A stretch of 64,000 nt of DNA from positions 106,519 to 170,518 of the forward strand of contig NZ_JAAAPM020000005.1 of the NCBI RefSeq assembly GCF_009909155.2, written 5' to 3'. The translations under genes were made by a program, and so were the position numbers. Shown here piece after piece: positions 26,915 to 35,643 of the stretch; position 1 is the stretch's first letter, and each line of letters starts with the position of its first letter. The notes below the pieces were generated by a model. It saw only the letters and a list, made by a program, of their open reading frames with translations. It was not told the origin of the DNA and did no database searches. This DNA is from Flavobacterium undicola. GTDB lineage: Bacteria > Bacteroidota > Bacteroidia > Flavobacteriales > Flavobacteriaceae.

Positions 26915-26944
26915 TTGTAATCCAGCGTGAATACTGTAAATTAG
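26915..26944 (+). promoter_or_regulatory. Promoter of the polyprenyl synthase gene
   Basis: TTG (26915-26917), 19-base spacer, TAAATTAG (26937-26944), one base off the TAnnTTTG consensus; start point near 26951, ten bases before the ATG. Confidence 0.5.
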
Positions 26945-26960
26945 CCCGAAAATTAAGTTT

Positions 26961-27935
26961 ATGCATACCGTTAGTCAATATCAAGAATTTGTAATAGAAT
27001 ATCTTCAGTCGCAATTAGAAGTTAAAGAGCCTAAAAATCTATATGAGCCTATACATTATATATTAGGTCTTGGAGGAAAAAAGATTCGTCCTGTTTTGAC
27101 AATTATGAGTGCTGAGATTTTTGATGTTTCCTACAAGAAAGCTTTGCCTGCTGCTTTAGCGGTAGAGATTTTTCATAATTTTTCTTTGGTACATGATGAT
27201 ATCATGGACGATGCTCCGTTGCGAAGAGGAAATACTACCGTGCATGAGAAATGGAATACCAATACAGCTATTTTGTCTGGAGATGCTATGTTGATTTTGG
27301 CATACCAATATTTTGAGTTTTATGAACCAAAGATTTTTAGAAAATTAGCGAAGTTATTTAGTAAGACGGCTTTGCGAGTTTGTGAAGGTCAGCAAATGGA
27401 TGTTGATTTTGAGACGCGTCAGGATGTGACGATTTCAGAATATATGAAAATGATCGAATATAAGACTGCAGTTCTTGTGGCGGCAGCTATAAAAATGGGT
27501 GCTATTATTGCGGAAGCGGCTACTGAAAATGCTGATTTGATTTATGATTTCGGACTAAATTTAGGTTTAGCATTTCAATTGCAAGACGACTATTTAGATG
27601 CTTTTGGAAATCCGGAAACTTTTGGAAAACAATTAGGCGGCGATATTATTGAGAATAAAAAAACCTATTTGTATTTGAAAGCAATGGAATATGCTAATGA
27701 AGCAGACAAACAAAAATTAGCTGATTTATTTTCGACTCAACTGGAAGATAGCACAGTTAAAATTACTGAGGTTAAAGAAATATTTGTGAATTCAGGTGCT
27801 TCAGCAGCGACCAAAAAAGCAATCGAAGAATATACTTTTAAAGCTTTTGAGTTGCTAGATCAAATGAATATCAAAGACGATAAAAGACAAATTTTACGCG
27901 CTTTTGGTGAAAATTTAATGGGAAGAAAAGTATAA
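26961..27935 (+). CDS. Polyprenyl (octaprenyl-type) diphosphate synthase
   Basis: 324 aa class I trans-prenyltransferase making the menaquinone side chain. First Asp-rich motif LVHDDIMDDAPLRRG (residues 77-90) and second FQLQDDYLDAFG (about 207-218) are intact, as are GGKKIRP and GDAMLILAYQ. The residue pattern before the first motif fits a long-chain synthase. The next gene (28093) may be co-transcribed, with a short tandem-repeat spacer between. Confidence 0.93.
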   Translation: MHTVSQYQEFVIEYLQSQLEVKEPKNLYEPIHYILGLGGKKIRPVLTIMSAEIFDVSYKKALPAALAVEIFHNFSLVHDDIMDDAPLRRGNTTVHEKWNTNTAILSGDAMLILAYQYFEFYEPKIFRKLAKLFSKTALRVCEGQQMDVDFETRQDVTISEYMKMIEYKTAVLVAAAIKMGAIIAEAATENADLIYDFGLNLGLAFQLQDDYLDAFGNPETFGKQLGGDIIENKKTYLYLKAMEYANEADKQKLADLFSTQLEDSTVKITEVKEIFVNSGASAATKKAIEEYTFKAFELLDQMNIKDDKRQILRAFGENLMGRKV

Positions 27936-27994
27936 AAAATTGCAATGTCAAAATTCAATAACAATTTCAATTTTTAAAACTGACATTTTTTTTT

Positions 27995-28076
27995 ATTGCT
28001 ATTGAATTTTGTTATTGCCATTGCCATTGAGTTTTGCCATTATCATTGAGTTTTGAAATTGCTATTGGATTTTGTT
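27995..28076. repeat. Degenerate 19-bp tandem repeat
   Basis: Four units of attgctattgaattttgtt type at 27995, 28014 (with a 6-base insertion), 28039 and 28058. It fills the gap between the polyprenyl synthase gene and the next small gene. No coding sense. Confidence 0.75.
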
Positions 28077-28092
28077 ATAAAAATTGAAAACT

Positions 28093-28446
28093 ATGTATGT
28101 TACTCCGTTAAATACCGATTTGTTATTCGAAGAAGCTGAAAAGGAATCTTTGTATCTTAAATTGATAGAGCAATTAAATAAAGATTTTAATTTAGCGAAT
28201 GAAGGAGTTGATTTTCCTATGAGTATTTCTCCAGAGGAATTGAAAATTCAGTTGCATGAAAAAATCTACCGATTGATTCAATATAAGTTTGCAGAATATT
28301 TAAATCTCCTCTATATTATTGATGTTGCGGAAGATCAAATAAAAAAACTCGATGGTTCTGATTTAGTTGTCTTGGCTGAGGATGTTGCTTTTTTGATTCT
28401 AAAAAGAGAATGGCAAAAAGTATGGTTTAGGAATAATTTTAAGTAA
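28093..28446 (+). CDS. Conserved hypothetical protein
   Basis: 117 aa from the ATG at 28093 (MYVTPLNTDLLFEEAEKE); a TTG nine bases earlier is an alternative. Mostly helical and acidic, no signal peptide or membrane segment. I do not recognise a domain. The position after the polyprenyl synthase gene, same strand, suggests a shared transcript. Function unknown. Confidence 0.75.
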   Translation: MYVTPLNTDLLFEEAEKESLYLKLIEQLNKDFNLANEGVDFPMSISPEELKIQLHEKIYRLIQYKFAEYLNLLYIIDVAEDQIKKLDGSDLVVLAEDVAFLILKREWQKVWFRNNFK

Positions 28447-28467
28447 GGTTTTAAGGTTTAGAGGTTC

Positions 28468-29040
28468 TTAGATTTTGCTGTTTGGTCGAATAATGTTTTT
28501 TAATTTGTATAATTCTTCCCAAAGCCCAAATCCGCTCACATCAATTTTACTTCCTATAATCTGGAAACGACCACATTTAAAGCAAATCTTGGCTATTCCA
28601 ACTGTTTTTTCTTTCTTTTTAAAAAGAAAAATATCCCGATATTCTGCAATACAGGCGTAGCTTATATTTTGTAATGAATCTTTTTCGCTAAAAATATTTT
28701 CAATCTCTTTTTCTTGTTTGATTGATAAGTTTGATTTTTTGTAGTTATGGCTTAATAGAATTTTTTCGAAATTTTCTTTCGGTATTCTATCTGGAAAATG
28801 CCCTGTAAATAAATTCGAGAATTCTACTTCTTTTTCAGTCCTATTATCTTTTCTAATAAGCTTTGTAAATTCATCCTCAGAGAAATTCAAATAATAATGA
28901 TCAATTTTATCCGACTCAAAAAAAGGTCTTAATTCTTTTTTTACAACCTTTGAAGTGTTTTTGTTTTTGATTTCTTCTTTCTTTGGATGATTGCAACTAG
29001 AAATTACAATAACAATAAGTATAAAAATATATTTCTTCAT
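28468..29040 (-). CDS. Putative lipoprotein, unknown function
   Basis: 190 aa with lipoprotein signal (MKKYIFILIVIVISSC, lipid Cys16). The body is charged and has the pair CIAEYRDIFLFKKKEKTVG and CFKCGRFQIIGS; the C-x-x-C might be structural. No family recognised. Converges with the gene at 28093. Confidence 0.75.
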   Translation of the reverse strand: MKKYIFILIVIVISSCNHPKKEEIKNKNTSKVVKKELRPFFESDKIDHYYLNFSEDEFTKLIRKDNRTEKEVEFSNLFTGHFPDRIPKENFEKILLSHNYKKSNLSIKQEKEIENIFSEKDSLQNISYACIAEYRDIFLFKKKEKTVGIAKICFKCGRFQIIGSKIDVSGFGLWEELYKLKNIIRPNSKI

Positions 29041-29094
29041 TATCAGGGTTTTAAAATCTTAGAGTCTTAGCTACTTAGTATCTCAGCGCCTTTT

Positions 29095-29640
29095 CTAAAA
29101 ATAAAACCGCACAAAAGGCATAAAAGCATCACTATATGCTCCTTTGTTTTCTTTGTATAAAACATTGTAGCGTGCGCCAATAGTTACATTTCCGCTGCGG
29201 TAACCAGCGCCTAAAAACAAGCCTGTATTCCAAAAATTATCGCTGAAATTATTGTTGCCAACTCCTTTTAGGTTTACTCTTAATTGTTCCAGTTCAGCCG
29301 AAAGTTGGATTTCAGGAATGGGGTTGAATAAGGTAATTAAACTGCCTCCGTATAGATTGGAATTGTATGAGTTTCTTACTTTTACATAAGTATATTGTGC
29401 GCCTAAACCTACTGCGAAATATTCGTTTACATTATAAATAGCACTTGGGGCAACCGAAATATCGGTATAACCGGAACCAATACTCAAGCCTAATCCGCCC
29501 CCAAATTGTACGTTTTGCCAAAAATCACTGTTTGATTTAAAGTCAGGATTCTGGTTTTGAGCCGATAATTGAATGGAAAAAAATGCGAATAAGGTAGCTA
29601 AAATTAAATTTGAAACGACTGGGTTATGTTTTTTTGCCAT
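29095..29640 (-). CDS. Outer-membrane beta-barrel protein
   Basis: About 181 aa from the ATG at 29640 (MAKKHNPVVSN); signal peptide ends near SIQLSAQ. The rest alternates aromatic beta-strands and Gly-rich turns (GGGLGLSIGSGYTDISVAPS, GLGAQYTYVKV, GAGYRSGNVTIGARYN) and ends in a terminal Phe (VRFYF), as outer-membrane barrels do. I recall homologues beside sucA being labelled alpha-ketoglutarate decarboxylase; nothing in the sequence supports an enzyme. Divergent from sucA. Confidence 0.82.
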   Translation of the reverse strand: MAKKHNPVVSNLILATLFAFFSIQLSAQNQNPDFKSNSDFWQNVQFGGGLGLSIGSGYTDISVAPSAIYNVNEYFAVGLGAQYTYVKVRNSYNSNLYGGSLITLFNPIPEIQLSAELEQLRVNLKGVGNNNFSDNFWNTGLFLGAGYRSGNVTIGARYNVLYKENKGAYSDAFMPFVRFYF

Positions 29641-29711
29641 AAGTAGTAAGGTATTTAACATTTTAATAGTTAAAAGTGTTTTAATTTAAAGGTAAATTTA
29701 GTTGATTATTG

Positions 29712-29719
29712 TACTTTTG
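29712..29719 (+). promoter_or_regulatory. -7 element before sucA
   Basis: TACTTTTG matches TAnnTTTG and lies 37 bases before the sucA ATG. No clear TTG at -33. Confidence 0.45.
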
Positions 29720-29756
29720 CCAAACTATTTTAACAAAAAGTATATTCACTAACATT

Positions 29757-32546
29757 ATGGATAGGTTTTCATTTTTAAATGCAGCGCATACCGAATTTTT
29801 CGCTCAATTATACGATCAGTATTTAGTAAATCCAGATAGCGTAGAGCCTAGCTGGAGAAGTTTTTTTCAAGGTTTCGATTTCGGAATGGAAACGTATAAT
29901 GAGGAAAATCCAATTCAATACAATAGAGAAACAGCTCCAGTATCTTCAGTGGCTTCAGCTCCAGTAGATAATAGTAAAATATCAGAGCAGCTTCACAAAG
30001 AATTCAACGTTGTGAAATTGATTGACGGATACCGTTCCAGAGGACATTTGTTTACTAAAACAAATCCTGTTAGAGAGCGTAGAACTTTTTCTCCAAATTT
30101 AGATTTAGAAAACTTTGGTCTTTCTTCAGCTGATTTAAATACTACATTTGATGCAGCAAAAATATTAGGTTTACAACCTTCTACTTTATCTCAAATTGTC
30201 AATCACTTAACTACTGTTTATTGTCAGCATATTGGTATCGAATACATGTATATTCGTAGACCGGAAGTTGTAGAATGGATTCAAGAGCGATTGAATGTTA
30301 ATGAAAATCGTCCTACTTTTAATGCTGAGGAGAAAAAGGGGATTTTAAATAAATTAAATCAAGCGGTTTCTTTCGAGAACTTCTTGCATACTAAATATGT
30401 AGGTCAAAAACGTTTTTCTCTTGAAGGAGGGGAAACGGTTATTCCTGCTTTAGACGCTTTAATTGAAAGAGCTGCTGAAAAAGGAGTAGAACAATTCGTT
30501 ATGGGAATGGCTCACCGTGGTCGTTTGAACGTTTTGGCTAATATCTTTGGTAAATCTACTCAGGATATTTTCTCTGAATTTGATGGTAAAGATTACGATC
30601 AGGAATATTTTGACGGTGACGTAAAATACCACTTAGGTCTTACAGCTGATAAAATCACAAAATCAGGTAAAAAAATCAATATCAATTTAGCTCCAAACCC
30701 TTCGCACTTAGAAACTGTAGGTGCTGTAATTGAAGGAATTACCAGAGCAAAACAAGATAAATATTTCCCAGATGATTTTTCTAAAGTGTTACCTATTGCT
30801 GTCCACGGTGATGCTGCTATTGCAGGACAAGGTATCCTTTATGAAATCATCCAAATGGCTCAATTAGATGGGTACAAAACCGGTGGTACAATCCATATTG
30901 TAATCAACAACCAAGTTGGTTTTACAACTAACTACTTAGATGCACGTTCTTCTACTTATTGTACTGACGTTGCTAAAGTAACTTTGTCACCAGTATTACA
31001 CGTAAATGCTGATGACGCAGAATCTGTAGTACACGCGATGCAATTTGCATTGGATTTCAGAATGCAATTTGGACGTGACGTATTTATTGACTTATTAGGA
31101 TATAGAAAATACGGTCATAACGAAGGTGATGAACCTCGTTTTACACAACCATTATTATATAAATTAATTGCTAAGCATCAAAATCCAAGAGATTTGTATG
31201 CTGAAAAATTATTGTCTGAAGGAATTATCGATGCTAATTTGGTAAAAACTTTAGAAAAAGAATACAAAGACGATTTAGATCATAATTTAGAAGCTTCTCG
31301 TAAAAAAGACTTGACTATCATCACTCCATTTATGCAAAATGAATGGAAAGGTTTTGAACAAGTTTCTAATGTTGGAATGTTGCAAAAAGTAAATACTAAG
31401 GTTGAAAAATCAACTTTAGATTCTATTATCAAAACAGTTTCAAGTTTACCGACAGATAAAAAATTCATTAACAAAATCACTAAGATTGTTACTGATAGAA
31501 AAACGGGTTACGACAACAATACTATCGATTGGGGAACTGCTGAAACATTAGCTTACGGTTCACTTTTGACTGAAGGATTTGATATTCGTATTTCAGGTCA
31601 GGACGTAGAGCGTGGAACTTTCTCGCACCGTCATGCTGTTGTAAAAGTAGAAGATTCAGAAGAAGAAGTTGTTTTGTTGAATAACATCGAAAACAAAAAA
31701 GGAAACTTCCGTATCTTCAACTCATTCTTATCAGAATACGGAGTATTAGGATTTGATTACGGTTATGCGTTAACTAATCCAAATGCTTTAACAATTTGGG
31801 AAGCACAATTTGGAGATTTCTCTAATGGTGCCCAAATTATGATTGACCAATATATCTCTTGTGGAGAGGACAAATGGAACAATCAAAACGGATTAGTAAT
31901 GTTGTTGCCACACGGTTATGAAGGTCAAGGTGCTGAGCACTCTTCTGCACGTATGGAGCGTTACTTACAATTATGTGCACGTCACAATATGTATGTTGCC
32001 GATTGTACAACGCCAGCTAACTTCTTTCACTTGTTGAGAAGACAAATGAAAACTACTTTCCGTAAACCATTAGTGGTATTTTCTCCAAAAAGTTTGTTGC
32101 GTGATCCAAGATGCGTTTCAACAGTTGAAGAATTGGCAAGTGGAGAATTCCAGGAAACTATTGACGATACAACAGTAAACAAAGCTGACGTTAAAACTTT
32201 AGTTTTTGTTACTGGTAAATTCTATTATGATATTACTGCCGAAAGAGAAAACAACGGACGTAAAGATGTTGCGGTTGTTCGTATCGAGCAATTGTTCCCA
32301 TTACCAGTTGAACAATTAAAAGCAATTATTGCTCAATATCCAAATGCAGATGATTATGTTTGGGCACAAGAAGAACCTAAAAACATGGGAGCTTACAGCT
32401 TTATGTTGATGAACTTCGATCTTGTAAAATGGAGATTAGCTTCTCTAAAAGCTTATTCAGCTCCTGCAGCGGGAAGTTACACAAGAGCAAAACGCCGTCA
32501 TGCTGATGCAATCAGAATGGTATTTGATAAAAATTTATTTAGATAA
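29757..32546 (+). CDS. sucA: 2-oxoglutarate dehydrogenase E1 component
   Basis: Thiamine-diphosphate dependent decarboxylase of the TCA cycle, 929 aa from the ATG at 29757 (MDRFSFLNAAHTEFFAQLYD); the open frame continues 16 codons upstream but starts at the promoter. Signatures: GMAHRGRLNVLAN, NPSHLETVG, HGDAAIAGQGI (ThDP/Mg site), FSHRHAVV, and LLPHGYEGQGAEHSSAR near the C-terminus. Forms a complex with SucB, encoded next, and a lipoamide dehydrogenase not in this window. Confidence 0.97.
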   Translation: MDRFSFLNAAHTEFFAQLYDQYLVNPDSVEPSWRSFFQGFDFGMETYNEENPIQYNRETAPVSSVASAPVDNSKISEQLHKEFNVVKLIDGYRSRGHLFTKTNPVRERRTFSPNLDLENFGLSSADLNTTFDAAKILGLQPSTLSQIVNHLTTVYCQHIGIEYMYIRRPEVVEWIQERLNVNENRPTFNAEEKKGILNKLNQAVSFENFLHTKYVGQKRFSLEGGETVIPALDALIERAAEKGVEQFVMGMAHRGRLNVLANIFGKSTQDIFSEFDGKDYDQEYFDGDVKYHLGLTADKITKSGKKININLAPNPSHLETVGAVIEGITRAKQDKYFPDDFSKVLPIAVHGDAAIAGQGILYEIIQMAQLDGYKTGGTIHIVINNQVGFTTNYLDARSSTYCTDVAKVTLSPVLHVNADDAESVVHAMQFALDFRMQFGRDVFIDLLGYRKYGHNEGDEPRFTQPLLYKLIAKHQNPRDLYAEKLLSEGIIDANLVKTLEKEYKDDLDHNLEASRKKDLTIITPFMQNEWKGFEQVSNVGMLQKVNTKVEKSTLDSIIKTVSSLPTDKKFINKITKIVTDRKTGYDNNTIDWGTAETLAYGSLLTEGFDIRISGQDVERGTFSHRHAVVKVEDSEEEVVLLNNIENKKGNFRIFNSFLSEYGVLGFDYGYALTNPNALTIWEAQFGDFSNGAQIMIDQYISCGEDKWNNQNGLVMLLPHGYEGQGAEHSSARMERYLQLCARHNMYVADCTTPANFFHLLRRQMKTTFRKPLVVFSPKSLLRDPRCVSTVEELASGEFQETIDDTTVNKADVKTLVFVTGKFYYDITAERENNGRKDVAVVRIEQLFPLPVEQLKAIIAQYPNADDYVWAQEEPKNMGAYSFMLMNFDLVKWRLASLKAYSAPAAGSYTRAKRRHADAIRMVFDKNLFR

Positions 32547-32551
32547 AAATT

Positions 32552-32652
32552 TGAAGCTATTTCCTGCTGTCCGCTGTATCTTTTATCCTGAACTTGTTTC
32601 AGGATCCTGAAACAAGTTCAGGATAAAAGGATGCCGCTACCATCAGGGCTAG
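32552..32652. repeat. Modular palindromic repeat, copy B
   Basis: Same ends as copy A: tgaagctatttcctgctgtc on the left and gctaccatcagggctag on the right. The centre is a different and near-perfect palindrome, cctgaacttgtttcaggatc followed by its complement. Lies between sucA and sucB and could fold into a long stem in the mRNA, so it may change the E1:E2 ratio. Confidence 0.8.
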
Positions 32653-32717
32653 ATTTAAATACAAGAATAACGATTCATAATTAAAAAATTAAAATTCATA
32701 ATTTAAAATATTAGGAC

Positions 32718-33947
32718 ATGATTTTAGAAATGAAAGTTCCATCACCAGGGGAATCTATTAAAGAAGTTGAAATCGCCACTTGGTTAGTAAAAGACGGAGA
32801 TTATGTTGAAAAAGATCAAGCAATTGCTGAAGTAGATTCAGACAAAGCTACATTAGAATTGCCAGCTGAAGCAAGTGGTATTATTACGCTAAAAGCAGAA
32901 GAAGGTGATGCAGTAGCAGTAGGAGCAGTAGTTTGTCATATTGACACTGCAGCAGCTAAACCATCAGGTTCAGCACCAGCAGCGGCAGCGCCTGCAGCAG
33001 CTCCAGTTGCTGAAGCTCCAAAAGCAGCACCTGCGCCAGCGGCTCCTGCAGCACCAGCAGCTACTTATGCAACTGGAACTCCATCTCCGGCAGCTAAAAA
33101 AATATTAGATGAAAAAAACATCGCTCCAGCTACTGTATCAGGAACTGGTAAAGGTGGAAGAATAACTAAAGATGATGCAGTAAATGCTGTTCCATCAATG
33201 GGAACTCCTACAGGTGGAAGCCGTGGAGTAGAGCGTACTAAATTGTCTATGTTGCGTCGTAAAGTAGCTGAAAGATTAGTAGCTGCTAAAAATGAAACAG
33301 CCATGTTAACTACTTTCAACGAAGTAAACATGACGCCAATCAATACTTTGCGTAATGAATACAAAGATGCATTCAAAGCAAAACACGGTGGTATTGGTTT
33401 AGGATACATGTCATTCTTTACAAAAGCGGTAACAAGAGCTTTAGAATTGTTCCCTGATGTAAACTCTATGATGGACGGTGATCACAAAATTGCTTTTGAT
33501 TTTGCTGATATCTCTATTGCAGTTTCCGGACCAAAAGGATTAATGGTTCCTGTAGTTCGTAATGCTGAAAACTTAACTTTCCGTGGAATTGAAGCTGAAA
33601 TTAAAAGATTAGCTATCAAAGCACGTGATGGTCAAATTACTGTTGATGATATGACAGGTGGTACTTTTACAATCACTAATGGTGGTGTATTTGGTTCTAT
33701 GTTGTCTACACCAATCATCAACCCTCCTCAATCAGGAATCTTAGGAATGCACAACATTATTGAGCGTCCAATTGCTGTAAAAGGTAAGGTAGAAATTCAT
33801 CCAATGATGTATGTGGCTTTATCTTATGATCACAGAATTATCGATGGTCGTGAGTCTGTTGGTTTCTTAGTTGCTGTAAAAGAAGCTTTAGAAAATCCAG
33901 TAGAATTGCTTTGCGGTGGAAACCCTAAAAAAGCATTTGAATTGTAA
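32718..33947 (+). CDS. sucB: 2-oxoglutarate dehydrogenase E2 (dihydrolipoyl succinyltransferase)
   Basis: 409 aa. Lipoyl domain with the modified Lys43 in [13 protein letters not shown]; a long Ala/Pro linker (about 80-115); peripheral-subunit binding domain with [16 protein letters not shown]; catalytic core ending in the active-site [17 protein letters not shown] (His near 372, Asp near 376). Forms the core of the complex. Own terminator downstream. Confidence 0.97.
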   Translation: MILEMKVPSPGESIKEVEIATWLVKDGDYVEKDQAIAEVDSDKATLELPAEASGIITLKAEEGDAVAVGAVVCHIDTAAAKPSGSAPAAAAPAAAPVAEAPKAAPAPAAPAAPAATYATGTPSPAAKKILDEKNIAPATVSGTGKGGRITKDDAVNAVPSMGTPTGGSRGVERTKLSMLRRKVAERLVAAKNETAMLTTFNEVNMTPINTLRNEYKDAFKAKHGGIGLGYMSFFTKAVTRALELFPDVNSMMDGDHKIAFDFADISIAVSGPKGLMVPVVRNAENLTFRGIEAEIKRLAIKARDGQITVDDMTGGTFTITNGGVFGSMLSTPIINPPQSGILGMHNIIERPIAVKGKVEIHPMMYVALSYDHRIIDGRESVGFLVAVKEALENPVELLCGGNPKKAFEL

Positions 33948-34021
33948 TTCAAAAATGTCATTCTGAGCGAAAGCGAAGAATCTAATCCTGCAAGGTTTTA
34001 ATAATCGTGTAGGCATAATTT

Positions 34022-34064
34022 AAAATCCCAAATCCCAAATTTTATGGAGTTTGGGATTTTATTT
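34022..34064 (+). terminator. Terminator of sucB
   Basis: Hairpin aaaatcccaaa / tttgggatttt followed by tatttttat. About 75 bases after the sucB stop. Confidence 0.8.
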
Positions 34065-34092
34065 TTATATTCGAGAAATAGATTATGCGTAA

Positions 34093-34226
34093 ATAACACC
34101 CCGCCCGCCGCGGCGGGCACCCCTCTTAAAAAGAGGGGAAGTGTAACGTTTATTCATAATGAGGTTTTTTTAAGAAGTATGGATTTCCCCTCCTTTGGAG
34201 GGGTGCCCGAAGGGCGGGGTGGTAAC
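34093..34226. repeat. Inverted double-hairpin element upstream of DUF559 gene
   Basis: Two inverted arms of about 45 bases, 34093-34140 and 34185-34226. Each arm has two GC-rich hairpins: gcccgccg-cggcgggc (34103-34118) and cccctctt-aaa-aagagggg (34120-34138) on the left; cccctcc-ttt-ggagggg (34187-34203) and gccc-gaa-gggc (34205-34215) on the right. The central 44 bases are AT-rich. The DUF559 gene starts 30 bases further on. Confidence 0.85.
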
Positions 34227-34255
34227 TATACATAAAACAAGAAATAAGTCAGATT

Positions 34256-34672
34256 ATGAAACCTGAAATAGTTACTTATATTCATGAGAAACCTATTTAT
34301 AGGAGAAGTATCAACTTATTGCCATACAATAAAGCATTATCTAATAGAGCCAAGGCTTTGCGAAAAGCGGGAGTTTTGTCGGAAGTTATTTTTTGGAGAC
34401 AAGTACGAAATGATAGTTTTTGGTCTATTGATTTTGACAGGCAGAGAATTATAGGTAGTTTTATCGTTGATTTTTATGTGAAATCGCTTGGTTTGATTAT
34501 AGAAATTGATGGCTCGAGTCATAATGGTAAAGAGGAATATGATATTATGAGAGAAGAGTTTTTTATTAATTTAGGACTACATGTTTACAGGATTTCTGAT
34601 TTCAGAGTGAAACACGATTTAGATAATGTGATGAAAGAATTAGAGAATTATATTATTCAGGAATTCGGTTAA
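34256..34672 (+). CDS. DUF559 / Vsr-like endonuclease-fold protein
   Basis: 138 aa, single domain. Typical DUF559 pattern: NRAKALRKAGVLSEVIFWRQ, FDRQRIIGSFIVDFYVKSLG, IIEIDGSSHNGKEEYD, and VYRISDFRV near the end; the D-x-Y ... E-x-D-G-x-x-H residues form a PD-(D/E)XK-type site. The usual reading is a small nuclease of unknown target. Its Arg-rich N-terminus and its position beside an inverted hairpin element suggest the hairpins may be its substrate; that is a guess. No neighbouring partner gene. Confidence 0.85.
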   Translation: MKPEIVTYIHEKPIYRRSINLLPYNKALSNRAKALRKAGVLSEVIFWRQVRNDSFWSIDFDRQRIIGSFIVDFYVKSLGLIIEIDGSSHNGKEEYDIMREEFFINLGLHVYRISDFRVKHDLDNVMKELENYIIQEFG

Positions 34673-34702
34673 TTATTATAATAATGAAATAAATAGAAAA
34701 TT

Positions 34703-35491
34703 ATGAAAATAAAATTATTGTTGCTTACAGTTGTTTTGGGCATAGGATCTGTTTTTGCTAATCCTCCGGCTAAAAAACGGATTTTAGTTTATACCAAAAA
34801 CGGTAAAGGCTATGTACATAAAAATATTCCCTTCAGTGTTGAAGCTTGGAAAAAAATTGGTGAAGCAAACAACCTAATTGTTGATGTTTCAGATGATCCG
34901 GCAGTGATGAATACCGAAAATCTAGCCAAGTACAGCTGTCTGGTTTTTTCGAATACCTGTAACGATATTTTTGATACCGAACAGCAAAAGCAAGCATTGG
35001 TAGATTATATTCATGCTGGTGGTGCTTTTGTAGGGATTCATAGTGCGTCAGATTCCGAGAAATCCTGGCCTTGGTTTGCAACAATGGTAGGAGGGAAATT
35101 TAAAAGACATCCTGCTTTTCAATCTTTCGAAATAAAAGTGATTGATAAAAACCATCCTTCCACTTCGATGCTAGGGGAAACATGGAGAAAAGAAGATGAG
35201 TGTTACTATATGAATGAATTCAATCCTAATATTCAAGTACTTTTGGCCGCCGATATGCGAACGGTAAAAGACAGCGAAAAAGAAGTCTATCCAGGACGTA
35301 CTTTTGGGGATTACTTACCATTGGCATGGTGTCATGAGTTTGAAGGTGCAAGGGTGTTTTATACCGCTTTAGGACATGATAGTAAAGATTATATCGATCC
35401 TGTATTTATTCAGCATCTTACAGGCGGACTTTTGTGGGCATTAGGTGAAAATCCAAAAGAGTCTCATTCGAAGAAAAAATCAAGGAAATAA
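34703..35491 (+). CDS. Secreted ThuA-like domain protein
   Basis: 262 aa with signal peptide (MKIKLLLLTVVLGIGSVFA). ThuA/glutamine-amidotransferase-like fold: RILVYTKNGKGYVHKNIPFS, CLVFSNTCNDIFDTEQQ, YIHAGGAFVGIHSASDSEK, GGKFKRHPAF and PLAWCHEFEGARVFYTALGH. ThuA-like proteins are linked to sugar utilisation, for example trehalose; the actual substrate is unknown. Ends in a basic tail. Confidence 0.88.
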   Translation: MKIKLLLLTVVLGIGSVFANPPAKKRILVYTKNGKGYVHKNIPFSVEAWKKIGEANNLIVDVSDDPAVMNTENLAKYSCLVFSNTCNDIFDTEQQKQALVDYIHAGGAFVGIHSASDSEKSWPWFATMVGGKFKRHPAFQSFEIKVIDKNHPSTSMLGETWRKEDECYYMNEFNPNIQVLLAADMRTVKDSEKEVYPGRTFGDYLPLAWCHEFEGARVFYTALGHDSKDYIDPVFIQHLTGGLLWALGENPKESHSKKKSRK

Positions 35492-35510
35492 ATTGTTCTA
35501 AAAATGTTTT

Positions 35511-35570
35511 AACCACAAATTACCCAAATTAGCACTAATTGATTTACGCTAATTTGGGTAATTTGTGGTT
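35511..35570. repeat. Perfect 23-bp inverted repeat
   Basis: Arms at 35511-35533 (aaccacaaattacccaaatt plus agc) and 35548-35570 with a 14-base loop. It follows the ThuA-like gene and may act as a terminator-like stem, although there is no T-run. The arm sequence resembles dispersed aaccacaaatt-type repeats known to me from Flavobacterium. Confidence 0.8.
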
Positions 35571-35643
35571 AATTAATTTAAGTGTTGAGGCCTTGTAGAC
35601 TTTTTAGTTAGCTAAACCAAATTTATAGATTTTAAATAATATT

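Noticed and set aside
33957..34000. gtcattctgagcgaaagcgaagaatct after sucB as a regulatory site
   Set aside because: This string is a common dispersed repeat in these bacteria; nothing links it to sucB control beyond position.
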